A DNA stretch of 64,000 bases from Brachypodius melanocephalos (taxonomy: Eukaryota > Chordata > Aves > Passeriformes > Pycnonotidae), in the NCBI GenBank assembly GCA_013398615.1, contig VZSR01003798.1, forward strand, positions 5,806,045-5,870,044, read 5' to 3'. The notes below the pieces were generated by a model, which was given only the letters and a program-made list of their open reading frames with translations, made no database searches and was not told the origin of the DNA. Both the position numbers and the translations under genes were made by a program. Each line of letters starts with the position of its first letter. Within the stretch, counting starts at the first letter, position 1. Positions 13,099 to 24,126 of this stretch are shown piece by piece.

Positions 13099-13532
13099 AC
13101 ATTCATGTTTCACACTGGTCAATGGGATTTGAGTGCCTGTCTTCAATTAGAATGAGTAGAAGTTGGATGTGCTTGTTTGTTCTGGGGGTTGAGAAGCCTG
13201 TGCTCTATGCAAGCTGCTTGAATTTCATAGCATAGAATTTAGAATGTTTCAGAAGACTTTTTTCTAAATGGTCTTTTGATTTGTGCCTTCTTAGGCAAGT
13301 GAAAAACTGCATTTGTTTGCAATTATGTGAACCTTAGAAGGAAAGGAAATTGTAAAATTAATATACTATAAGAACCTGAAAAATATAATATGGATTATTT
13401 CTTTATTCCAGCCCATTATATCTGTGTTCTATTGACATTCCCTGTCCTTGTGCCATGGCTTGCCAGCGTTGGAAATGCTTTGGAATCAGCTGTTGTTTTG
13501 CCAGTTTGTGATGTGTTGCTTCCTGATTTCAG

Positions 13533-13662
13533 CCTTCGTTGTTCACTGAGTGGAGATGATCTCAACAGGCAGTGGCTGACCCCCAGTCCCCAGCTGCATC
13601 CAACAATTTACCATGCCAAAGGTCTCCTCTATTACCTGAGCAGCATTGGCAGGGCTCCTCTG
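13533..13662 (+). CDS. AGBL1: AGBL1 exon: substrate-binding NRQW block of M14 carboxypeptidase domain
   Basis: Internal coding exon of a cytosolic carboxypeptidase, a family of zinc enzymes that remove glutamates from tubulin side chains or protein C-termini. The exon is 130 nt: one base completing a split codon, then 43 codons reading LRCSLSGDDLNRQW, then LHPTIYHAKGLLYYLSSIGRAPL. The Asn-Arg pair at 13564-13569 corresponds to the substrate carboxylate-binding Asn144/Arg145 of carboxypeptidase A. The leading C fits an Asn codon (AA|C), giving the family's GN-x-RCSLSG junction. The acceptor is TTCAG|CC and the donor CTG|GTGAGT, leaving phase 0 for the next exon. The frame stays open upstream to 13390, but that part shows no family similarity and is intron. 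AGBL1 rather than AGTPBP1 is favoured by the LLYYLSSIGR wording, from memory of the family. Confidence 0.85.
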
Positions 13663-16600
13663 GTGAGTCTCTTCCAGGTTCTTTTGTGTGATTCTGTGAA
13701 TAGATTGATTATTGTGCTTGTGTGAACAATCTTGTCACAGAGCTGGAGTGGTTTGGGAGCATCACATCCTGTTACATCCTTTTATCCTGTGCAATTGTTT
13801 TGAAAGTCTTGCATATTTATCACTTATTGAATTTTCTAACCAGCAGCTCCAAATTTCAGAATCTCTCTATACCTGGAATAAAAATGAGAAAATTATTTTC
13901 TTAGAGCTCTTTATGTCCTCAAAGTACTCCAGCTAAGCTAAATATTATGAGTAGGTTATTGCTATCTTCATGGAAGCATTAGGAGAAATTCCAAAAAGAT
14001 TTAGTCTGTGGGCTAAAAATGGACTGCGCTAAAGCCATGCAATCACAAAAACAGAGGAATCAACCCTCAAAGAGTGTGAACTTCCCAGCTGTTTTGGTAA
14101 TGGGAAGAAAAGGACTGGGTTTGGGGGCTACCAGAAATTCATGAGATGGGTCTGGGATCCATCCCATCTGCTCAGTTGCCCAGTAAAAGGAAAAGAGAGC
14201 TCTGAGACCCCAGGAGGAAAACCACAAGGAGCTTCAAATGTTGACAAACAGATGTGGAAACACAGAGTGGCATGTTTGTTGGTGATAGCTACAGCCAGGC
14301 AGGAGATGCCCAAGTGCACCAGAGACCCTCTGGATTTTGTGAGAAAAGCCCCAAACAAGGTGAAAATGTCTGTGAGGTTCTCTGAGAGAATTCTTGCAGT
14401 AATTTAGTTTTTCTCTAAGCTGACAGCCCTGAAATTTCTCTCTGTAGGCTGGGGAGTATTGTTGAAACTCAGCTCAGAGTTGCAAATTGAGTCACCAACA
14501 TTTTCCTTTAGTTCAGAGCACTGTGGGATGAGTCTTGTTTTACCCTGTAATTTGCTGTCTGGCCTCTTTTAGTATATGACCCTCCTTGTCATATTCAGGT
14601 GCATAAAGTTGAATACTCTGTACAAGTTTTCATCATAGCTGAGTGAAGGGAGACTATTGATCCTACCATCTCCCTCACTCACAGACTGCATGTCAGACTT
14701 CATAAACTGATTTTTCTTTGCCTTTGAAGAATACATTGATTTTAGTTTATACATCCTCAAAAATGCCTTTTCCCTCCTTCAGAAGAGAGTTTGGGTTTTG
14801 GGAGTTTTTTTTGTTTGTTTTTATTGGGTTTTCTTTTAACCTCTGAGATCCCATAGAGCCAAGTTCACTGATAGCCAAATGATTTCTGTGAACTGATTTG
14901 GTTTAATTTATCCTAAGGATGTGCAAGCAGTTTCTTCAAAGCAAAGAAAAGCTGCTTGCAGGAGAAAAGCAAAGAATTTTTAGCAGCCCTTAAAACCAAG
15001 GCCCCTTTAATTCTTTAGTTAACAAGAAAACAGCCTGTTAAATACTGGGGTTTTTTTGCTTACCTTGTTGGCTGTGGGAACACCAATGAGACCAAGACAC
15101 TGGGACATTGCAGGGAGTCTCATTTCTAGTGAAGAGCAGGATGCTCTGAAAGGGGAAAGGAACTTCCAATGGACCAGAAGGCTCTGAGCAGAGTTTGCAG
15201 CCTCTCAATGGCATTATATCAAGCTTGGAAACAAGCACAGATTGAAAGAATGTACCCACTGAGAGGAAAAAAAATCCTTTAGCATGTCTAGCTCAAAACT
15301 GGCATTTAATGTCCTGTTACAATGTTATTAAGGAAGAGACTTGACACAAAAAAAGAGAAGAAATATCAAAAAGTTCTGTTTTCCAACAGCGTTTCTTGCT
15401 TTATATATTTCTTTTATTTTAAAAAGTACCTGGCTCTGTGACTCATAGGAAGGGTTGTTTTTGAGCTAGAAGGCAGTCCTTACCTTTAAGATGATCAGTG
15501 CTGGCAAATAACTTTAAATAGATTTAAAAAATGTGCATGTCTTTGAGTCATATCCCAGTGAGTGCAAGCTTTGGGAGTCTGAGTGGTTTGTGTGTCTCAG
15601 TGCCCCAGCCATATGGAAGGACAGGCTGAAGAAAAAGCACTGGGAGATGCCAAGCTTGCTCAGTGTTTGCCCAGACACATCCCAGGAAGAATTCTGTGTT
15701 GGGTGCTCAGACTCCAGAATATCTCTTAGCCTTGGCTGAATGGTGAGACATAAGCTACCCTGTGGTGTGAAAATCAGGCAGAAGGATGTGCTATAGGGAA
15801 TAATTGAGTATAAACATTGAGAGTGACTGCAGTATCCAGTCAAATTAATTGAAATGTACTGCTATGCAACTTGCAAAGAGTATTAAAGTGTTTTCAGTGG
15901 CACTGACACTTCTACTGTGGAAGCTGGTGACACCCAGTGAAAGATTCCATGGCCTGAAGCAGCTGCCAGATTACAGAACCTGGCTTTGGTAATCCTTTAG
16001 CAGTAAAGAAGTCTCAATCCAGACCTGTCTGCAGGCTTCTCGAGGTGCAGGATTACAGACTTGCTACGTGTTGGGCAGCCCCACTCTCTGATCATTCCTG
16101 CATGGTTTCTGATAAATAATATTTTAGGCAGATAATACATTGTCTTTTGTGTGTTGTAATTCTGTAAATTGGCAGGTAATTGATACTCAACTGAGCTGAG
16201 TTCTCTGCCTTGAAATCAGACAGAATCTGTAAAATCCTCTTTGATATTCATAGAAATACATTCTGGGTGGTAACTGTGGTTAACCTGAGCTATGGCTGTG
16301 TATTGCTGATAGCTTAGATGAAACACTAGCTGGAACAATGGCTCTCATTAGGAGAATTAATAAACGCAGCTCTTTGGAAGGATAAATTGTGTGTGGATCA
16401 GGGCTGTTGCTGGGTGGGTGGATGTTCACATGCTCCAGGTGTGGAACCTGCGGGTCCTCAGCCCCACAAAAAGATCTGGAGTGAGTGGTGGTGTGGGAAG
16501 GGAAGCTGACAGGACAGAAACCAAAGGAAGAAGCAGCATGTAAATTATGGGATGTGTATAATTGTCCATCTGACTGGTCGTTATGCGTGCCTCAAGCCTG

Positions 16601-18224
16601 TCCAGCGTCAGAGGAGCTGAAAGAACATACGAGCTCAATTCCCAGATAAATAAACTCCCTGACGTGCTGCAGCTAAACTTAGTCACTGTGGAGCTGGTAA
16701 ATAAGCAAACTAGGGTAAGTCTTGCCCTAACAGTTGGTAGAAGAAGCTCATGTTCTCCATCTGTTCCTCCCGTCTTGTGCTGGTATTTAGGTAAGAATAT
16801 GGGTGGGAGTGTTGATCTGCTGGAGGGTAGGAAGGCTCTGCAGAGGGACAGGGACAGGCTGACAGTGAGTGGATGTCAGTCTCTCCTCCCAAGAAACAAT
16901 TGACAGGACAAGAGAAAAGGGCTTCAAGTTGTGCCAGGGGAGGTTGTGGTTGGATACGAGGAAGAAATTCCTTCTCTAAATAGTTATCAAGCATTGGAAA
17001 GGGCTGCCCAGAGCAGTGGTGGAGTGGCCATCCTGGACATATTTTAAATACATCCAGTAATGGCACTTGGGGACAGAGTTTAGTGGTGGATTTAGCAATG
17101 CTGGGTTAATGATTTGACCTGATGATTTTACAGATATTTTCCAACCTAAATGATTCCATGATTCTATTTTTTGCACCCCATATTTCTACCCCATCTCTAC
17201 ATGGTTCCATATTTTCTCTCTATCTTCCTACACACATTCATTTGTCTCCAACATAAATCTTGGAAACTTGTTTCAGTGAAATCTTGAAGCTCCTTTCTAC
17301 TCTACAGTGAATGCTGCCGGTTTAAAGTGAAATAATTCCTTCTCTTTAGAGATTCTTATATTTTCATTGGCAGATTTCTGAATATTCCTGATTAAGACAT
17401 GGAGAATATATGTAACAGCCGTGTGTACATCGACTCCATATCTCAGAGGGCACTGAGATTGATTATTCTTTAAGACCTGGGTCAATATTTACCTCTCGGG
17501 TCATTAAATTGTGATTTTCATTTCCATGGGAATCAATATCTGCCTATAAAGGCAATCAAAACTTCCGCTAAAATGGGAATGTGCTTGTGTCTCGTTTATA
17601 TGACAGCTGACAGGAGAGATGGACTGGATGGACAGATAGATTAGTGTGGAATGAGATTATTTGCCTTGAATATGGGTCATTTTCTGTGCTTGACTTGCAG
17701 GAATTCATGCAAAGGTCTGACAATACAACCGCACAATTATATTTTCCTGAAAATTACGTAGCATTGGTTTTTAATTTAAAGATGACAAAGCAATGATGAA
17801 TCGCTTGGGAAGGCATAGATTTCAAATCTCATGAGGATAAATATGGAGTTTAGAAGTTTAGAAGTAGAAAGAGCCTGACAAATTGCTCCATTGTGGTATC
17901 AGGAGTTCTCATGAGCCCTCAGGTTCCTGAGTTGCCATGGATGCTTGCACAGGTGTCATGTTTATTTCTGCTGCAGACAGAAGTGCACTAGGCTTGACTC
18001 TGGACCCCTGAGATCATGTCAGATCAAATAAATAAAACAAGATACAAGTGACTAATGAGGTCTGACATAGGTCAAAGGCATGGCCAGGAGTTTAAGCTAC
18101 TCTGAAGAGACCTGAAAAAAAACCACCATTAACAGCTCCCTGCCATAGTGCAAGAGTGCTTATTATGAAGAACTGAGAAACCTTTCCAATGTTCAATATT
18201 TGCCCTGTTTTATCCTCTCTCTAG
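13663..18224 (+). other. AGBL1: AGBL1 intron, about 4.6 kb
   Basis: The intron runs from the GTGAGT donor to a TCTCTCTAG acceptor. It contains one clear CR1 LINE fragment at 16808-17167. The rest is unique-looking sequence with no exon, RNA gene or long repeat that I can support. The stretch around 17480-17600 is rich in homeodomain-like TAAT/ATTAAA words and is discussed as a possible conserved element. Confidence 0.8.
16808..17167 (+). mobile_element. CR1 LINE 3' fragment, internally deleted
   Basis: The 5' part (about 16808-16862) resembles the CR1 stretch 'ctggagggtaggaaggctc' followed by 'ggacaggctg'. From about 16870 it resembles the CR1 3' region: 'gtcagtctctcctcccaag', 'gacaggacaagag', 'caagttgtgccaggggaggt', 'gggctgcccagagcagtggt', and finally 'ccaacctaaatgattccatg' with an ATTCTAT-type tail ending near 17167. 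The two halves are normally farther apart in CR1, so an internal deletion at about 16862-16870 is inferred. It is a dead fragment with no intact reverse transcriptase frame, lying in sense orientation in the AGBL1 intron. Recognition is from memory of the consensus. Confidence 0.88.
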
Positions 18225-18356
18225 GTCTTCTGTGACTACCATGGGCACTCCCAGAAAAAGAATGTGTTTCTCTATGGCTGCAGCATTAAAGAGACCTTGT
18301 GGCAAGCAGGCTGCATGGTTGACACAGCAGTTATCACAGAAGATGTTGGCTACAGG
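18225..18356 (+). CDS. AGBL1: AGBL1 exon: zinc-ligand DYHGHS block
   Basis: A 132 nt exon of exactly 44 codons, phase 0 at both ends, reading VFCDYHGHSQKKNVFLYGC and then SIKETLWQAGCMVDTAVITEDVGYR. The His codon at 18240-18242 in the DYHGHS motif is the third zinc ligand of CCP-type M14 enzymes; the other two come from an HxxE motif in an upstream exon outside this window. The acceptor is CTCTAG|GTC and the donor AGG|GTAGGT. The stretch between TLWQ and GYR is the least conserved part of this exon in the family. QKKNVFLYGCSIKETLWQ resembles AGBL1 more than AGTPBP1, which as I recall it has RKKNVFMYGCSIKETVWH. No stop or frameshift is present. Confidence 0.9.
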
Positions 18357-21300
18357 GTAGGTCCTCTTGGTTCCTTCCTTATTTAGCAGCATGTACGTGC
18401 TTATATATGTAAAATATTTAAGATAAGATCACCTCAGAAATTTTGGTGACAGAGTGCAAAGTTTCCTTGCTCCAGAGGAATAATGGTCCAGAGAATTTGG
18501 AGTCACGTGTAATATCTTCGTGCACTAGATATTGGGGGCCCATCTACTCATGGTGTATTTGCAAATTATTTCATTTCAGTAAAATGATGCAGTATAACAT
18601 TTGGCTACAGGCTAATAGGCCAGATATATTTTTGTGTGGTTTATAATTTCTAAATATACAATTCTGTACAATTTTGTCCTCACCATCCTACCCATAATAT
18701 GAAAATAAATGGCAATTATGTAATGTTAACTGAGAAGATGATGGTGTCCTACAGTTCTACTCTGAATTTCTTCATTACAAAACGCTCCTGGTCCCACTGA
18801 AAACATGAGATAATTCAACAGATGCCAAACAAATCTATCATAGTGAAGCTATCTCCAGAACAAATGCTTGGTGTCATACCTAGGATTTTTTTTTTTTTTT
18901 TAAATTAGAACAAATTCTAAAATCTATTTTATTTCTGCTTTGTGGGAATGTCTTGTTCATCAAACTCTTCTTTGGATTTCCTGCCCATCTCTCCCTCTCT
19001 CTTTTTTTTTTTTTTTTTTGTATCTGTTTAAATGATATTTTCCTATTAAACAAGTTGTTTTCAGGAAAAAAAAAAAAAGTTAATTTCACGAAATATAATT
19101 GTGGCCTTAAACTGATTATAGAGTTACAGCTTGGAGCACTCAAACCTGAAAGAGGTTGAAAAGTCTTTGTCAGTTTATGCCTCTGTATAATTTTTGCTAC
19201 TTCAGCATAAATACTCAGTATCCATCCATGAGATTGTCATGTTTTCCATGCTCATCATATGGAGCTGCACAGAAAAAAACTGAGGCTTTACTGGAGGGAA
19301 GTGCCCCATTGTTGTTTGTGAGGGGTCCCTGTGGCAAACATTGATTCCTGAGGAAAGCAGGGAGGGCTCCCACAGCCAGGGCATTTTTGGCTGTGTTGGA
19401 ATTCCAGGGGCTTGCCAAGGCTGAGGAGGGCTGGCTGCTGCACAGACAGAATTCAAATGTTGCTGTCAGCACTCGGAGCCTGACCTGAATCTGCAATGAA
19501 GGCTCCAAGGCTGCCCAAGAACACTCTGCAGTGCCCCATAAGAAAGGTTTTTACGGCTCAAATCTTTGCTTTTGCACGAAATGGGAGGTGGGTGCCTGCT
19601 GCAGATCCAGCCTGTGGGTCACCCTCTCCCTGCTTGGGCTGGGGAAACTGGTTCTGTACTGGGACACCTCTGCAATTCCAGCTGGCAGACACCCAGCCCT
19701 GCCTCAGACCTCCTTGCACAGGTTTCTCCCCTGATTCCTTCAGGTAATGGGAATTAATCTGCCCTCCATGACTGATTTTTCTCCACAGGAACAGAAACCA
19801 AATACCTCAAGAAAATTATGGGTTTTGGAAGAGCCTTTGCCTCATATGTTATAGATTCAGCTGTAGCCCTTGGCAATGTACAGTCAGAGTCCTCCTTGCC
19901 TTTAATATTTGGTGGCCTTGGGTGACTTGCACAGCACTGGCATCATAATCCCAACCTTTTGATAAACATTCCAGGCCCCTTTGACAGCAATCTCTGCAGG
20001 AGCATTAGTAAAGAAATACAATTTGATTCTTTTTGAATGGGATTGAGGGTTTATGGACAGGGTTCAGTGAAAAGTGGAGCAGCTTCCTTTGCTGTCACAC
20101 ATGATAAATCCAGCTGTGTGAGAGACATGGAACACAGTCACACTGCTGCACTATCATAAAGGCATCCTTTAAAGGGATGTGTTTTCACACAAAATATGCT
20201 ATTGAAAGATAATTAATGAGGAGAATCAATAGAGAAGAAAGAGCCATTAGTGTGAAATCCAGTGAATGCTGGTAAAATGAAAAGAATATTAAATTCTGGT
20301 TTGCTAATGCTTCTAAATGAGTCCTGTGTACAGAGACACTACTGTTACCTGCCAGTATTTTTATTTAATTAAAAGAAAGAGATTGATTATGCATATAATT
20401 TGAATTGCTCTAAAAAGCTAAACCGGATTAGGGTTCTGATTATTGTATTTGATGCGATAAGTTTACAAAATTTTGTGTGTGGGTTCAGATAAGGGCACAT
20501 ACTGTTCACATAGAGTTTAACTGGGTCTCAGGGTTGTGCTAAGGCTTATAAACCTGAGCTATATGGTTCTGCTGCATTTTTTTACTTCCTTCTTAGTCAA
20601 AATCCAGGAAAACCTGGAAGCTGTGCATGAAGCCATCCAATTTTGTGAGCTCTGTGCAGCAAGCAGCAGACTGAAGGCAGTGCAGAAGTGTTGGATGCTT
20701 TATGAAAGGCAAGAAGTGAATTTTCAAGGTTTCTCTGTTCAGTGTGTCCACAGGAAAAAGAGTGCTGCAGCTCTCAGTAACACACTGGAGATCTTGACTT
20801 AAGATTGAGGCTTGAGGTGATCTCAGATTTAAAGTGAAGTTTTTTGCTTTGTTCTAGTTTTCTCTACCTCAGTTTTTTCATCTGAAGAATGGACCTTGTG
20901 GAACTGGAGGGAACCAGTGAGGCTGCAGCCAAAATATACTGAAAAATGAAATATGTACAAATGAAAGATATGTACGGTTAAGTAGTTTGCAAGAGTTGTT
21001 GCAAAGTAGTTTAGCCCAAATATGTATCACTCGTAACAAGGATGTTTGAGGAAAATTGATTATTCAGTGACTTTCAAACCAAGTATTCCCATACAGTGAT
21101 ATGAAGTAAAGCTCGAAAGGACAGGACTAAAATTCCTCAGAATTAGTTGGTGAAACTGATGGTTACTGGAAAGCAAAAGCAGCTGGTTAGTTTTCACTAC
21201 CCAAACTGAATGAAATTCAAGGGTAAATGCCACTAGCAATACGTGGGAATCCCTTTGGTCGGATTTCATTCAGTTCAGGTGTTAAAGAAAAGTGTCATAA

Positions 21301-22265
21301 AAGAAATAATGAGTGTTCTAATTTTGCTTGGTTTCCTCTAGGTGGATCAAATGGTGTTTTGGCACGTGTTGTGGTTGGTGCAGCAGCACACAGACATAAC
21401 CCACGTGTGTGTATGTGTGCATTTAACAGTCCAGTCTATTCATTAGTACTAGGTGTGCCCTATGTAGCTGTCATCTATTTTTATGGAGTGTAAAAATAAC
21501 ACATTTAGCCCTCTGTAATGACTAAGTAATTGTTGCTTCTTCACTTCATTTCCATGGAATATTTGATATTTCAGGCATGTTTATAGACTTTGTTGGGAAA
21601 TATGCTTTTGAGAGTAAGAAAATCACTCAGGGCTAAGATGTAATATTCCCTGGATTTATTATTATTTTTTATTGTGATTCTTTAAGTGAACTTAAAAGTT
21701 AATAAAATACATTGTTTGGACCTGGAAGAAAATATTTTGGTTTGCTACACAATGCAAGTTAGTTAAATGGTGAGCTTTATTTTCACATAATTACGTGTGA
21801 TGTTCTACAAGAAAACGGATCTCCTTTCTCTGCTCTGTACCAGCTTCAGAGAAGATTCTTCCTCAACCCCTTGTCAGACCCTGGATTTATGGTCAGAGGA
21901 GATAGAACTGTAGAGGGGAGAATAGGTACTGTGTTGTGACTCTTGGCAGCTCAACAAGAAGCTGTAGGTTGGTTGAAGCAGCTTGAGAACAAAACTGATT
22001 TCAGCACTTCACCCAGACTATTGGGTGTACAGATATTTGATTTTGAGTGAGATATGTTAAGTCTACAGAAATTTTGCATTTTAGTCTTTGGAATGAAACC
22101 AAAGTTAGGATCTGAGGGTTTCACATGGGATGGAGATAATGCACTGGTTGGAACTCTCAGTATCTGTGGATAGATTTGATTATTGACTCATGAAAACACA
22201 GGTCTCTCTGTATGTGTGTGCATGATAACAGCACATTCACACCTGTGCAATCCATTTTCTCACAG
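18357..22265 (+). other. AGBL1: AGBL1 intron, about 3.9 kb
   Basis: This is bounded by the GTAGGT donor and a TTTTCTCACAG acceptor. It contains T-rich tracts at 18888-18902 and 19002-19019 and an A-run near 19066-19078, but no recognisable transposon, RNA gene or coding block. An 88-codon open frame at 20536-20802 follows a CTTCTTAG acceptor-like site, but it has no family similarity and would interrupt the contiguous YR-TLPKIL junction, so it is not called an exon. Confidence 0.8.
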
Positions 22266-22442
22266 ACTCTTCCCAAAATCCTGGATAAAGTGGCCCCTGC
22301 GTTTGTCATGAGCAGCTGCAGCTTCCTGGTGGAGAAGTCCCGGGCGTCGACGGCGCGTGTGGTGGTGTGGAAGGAAATGGGGGTGCTGAGGAGCTACACC
22401 ATGGAAAGCACCTACTGCAGCTGCAGCCACGGCCTCTACAGA
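22266..22442 (+). CDS. AGBL1: AGBL1 exon: catalytic-glutamate YTMES block
   Basis: A 177 nt exon of 59 codons, phase 0 at both ends. It starts TLPKILDKVAPAFVMSSCSF, continues LVEKSRASTARVVVWKEMGV, and ends LRSYTMESTYCSCSHGLYR. The Glu codon at 22404-22406 in YTMES matches the position of the catalytic general base (Glu270 of carboxypeptidase A). The acceptor is CTCACAG|ACT and the donor AGA|GTGAGT. The reading frame runs past the donor to a TGA at 22494-22496, so the exon end rests on the splice site and on the family junction YR/GLQ. Six CpG dinucleotides crowd into 22341-22357 over the codons for SRASTAR, unlike the CpG-poor surroundings. The KSRASTARVVVW wording supports AGBL1. Confidence 0.92.
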
Positions 22443-24102
22443 GTGAGTAAATCCTTCAAAAAACCCTCTGTCACCCTCCTAGTGCACACCTCATGAGCTT
22501 GGATGGAGGAGATGGCCATTGCTGAGCACTGGGTGCTCTCTCCAGTCTGATATAGCCAGAATTTCTTTTCAGGGGAATCTCATTCTTTTAGCCCTCCTTC
22601 TTTTACCTCCCATGCCAAGAAAGCAGAGTCCCTCTCTGAGCTTTCATTCAGCAGAGAAATAAAAAGAAACTCCAGTCTGCAGCCAAAAGCACTGAGCTGA
22701 AGAAAGGAATGTTTTGGGGATGATATAGGGACTTATCCTGTGAAGGGCTTTCAGTCTTGTAAGAAAAGTTCTGGCAGGTCATATGGACATTTTTGAGCCT
22801 GATTCAAAGATAATTAACTGGAATATTCATTGATACAGGCTCACTGCCTAAATGGCTAAATTTAAGAGCCTCCACTGAAAATCCTGCGTTTGGAATTTGT
22901 TCCTGACAGAGGTAGCCGATCTAAGGCTACTTTTGACAGATGTCAATGAATTCAAGCTATGCCTGAGGCTGTGATCCAGGCAGACCTGAATTCCACATCA
23001 AATGAGGTTGGTAGGAAGGGCTGTACTTGTACCAAATGCATCAGGCATCAGTCTGGAAGATCTCCTGGCAGTTTTTAAGCGTGCAGGATAAAGTTGGGTA
23101 ATAGTATTTGAGTGATCGTAATTCTCCATTCACTCAAATGATTAATTTTTTTGTTGTTGTTTTTTCTTATTCCAAACCTGTTGCTTTCATTTGAAAGGCT
23201 TCTACATTCCACCTCATTTCTTCCACTAGGGAGCAATCCTTATCTGTACAACATTAATAAGCAGTTAAGGATCCTGAAAGACCCTTAAGGAAAGAGCCAT
23301 TATTACAAATAACAATTAATTAATAAGACATTCAAATTACTATCTTTGCAAGCTCTATACTAATCCTTTTACCTCTCTGTAGAATGTAGCAGGAAGTATT
23401 CAGCTGCTGTTTTAACCATGCTCTACCATAGACACATCAATTCCAGGACAGGAAAGGAAGGATTAAAAAACAGCAGACAGTTAAAATCAAGAGAGTGTAA
23501 TGCCCAGGGCAATTATAGCTAACACTCTCTACTCCTGAAAAGTGCTAATGGCTTTTTAATAGACACCACGGGTCAAGACAGTGGGTTTGAATCTTTTTGG
23601 ACAGTGGGGGGAAATCTACTTTGACTGAAATCAATGACAAAGTTCCAAATGATCTCTGTAGAGGAGGATCTCACTGATTTCTTAGATAACCACAGTAAGA
23701 CCTGAAACCAGTGACACATCAGATTTTATTGATATCTAATGGCTTGTTCTCCATCAGCACCTGTGAGGTCTTTAACCAAACTTGCTTCACGTGTGTCATT
23801 AAATGCTTAAAATACTAGGAAGAGAAATCTCTTAAAATGTATGAAATTATTTTCTGTATTCCTTCTTGTCCTCTTTATTGACACTGATCAGGGCCAGAAC
23901 CAGCCACTGAGGACAAGAGCAAGTTCACATATGAGGGCTTGTGACTGGTGAGAGAATCCAATATTCCCAATGATATCAAGGAAGTCTGAAAGCTGTAAAG
24001 CAGTTCTGAAATTTCCATTATGAATGCCTTGAAAAGCTGAATCTTAGTTGGATAACTGGATTATGTTTATGAGGTCACATACTCTTGTCTGGTTTTTTGA
24101 GG

Positions 24103-24126
24103 TTTTTTTTGTTTGTTTGTTTGTTT
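24103..24126. repeat. (GTTT)n microsatellite
   Basis: A T-run followed by four GTTT units. Confidence 0.93.

Larger units (their letters stand above)
1..13532 (+). other. AGBL1: Upstream AGBL1 intron, no exon recognised
   Basis: This stretch precedes the first recognisable exon and ends in an acceptor (a pyrimidine-containing run then TTCAG at 13528-13532). The family expects a preceding exon that ends in the Asn-Pro-Asp-Gly block and supplies the first two bases of an Asn codon; I see no such block here, nor the HPGE zinc-binding motif. The interval holds T-rich tracts (for example 3432-3447, 3964-3980, 4832-4848, 12380-12396), a short CR1 scrap, a dispersed direct repeat and an assembly gap that could hide sequence. 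Calling it one intron is an inference from the missing upstream exon. Confidence 0.6.

Noticed and set aside
20590..20802. Acceptor-like CTTCTTAG followed by an open frame to TAA
   Set aside because: It would interrupt the family-contiguous junction between the exons at 18225 and 22266, and the peptide shows no similarity.
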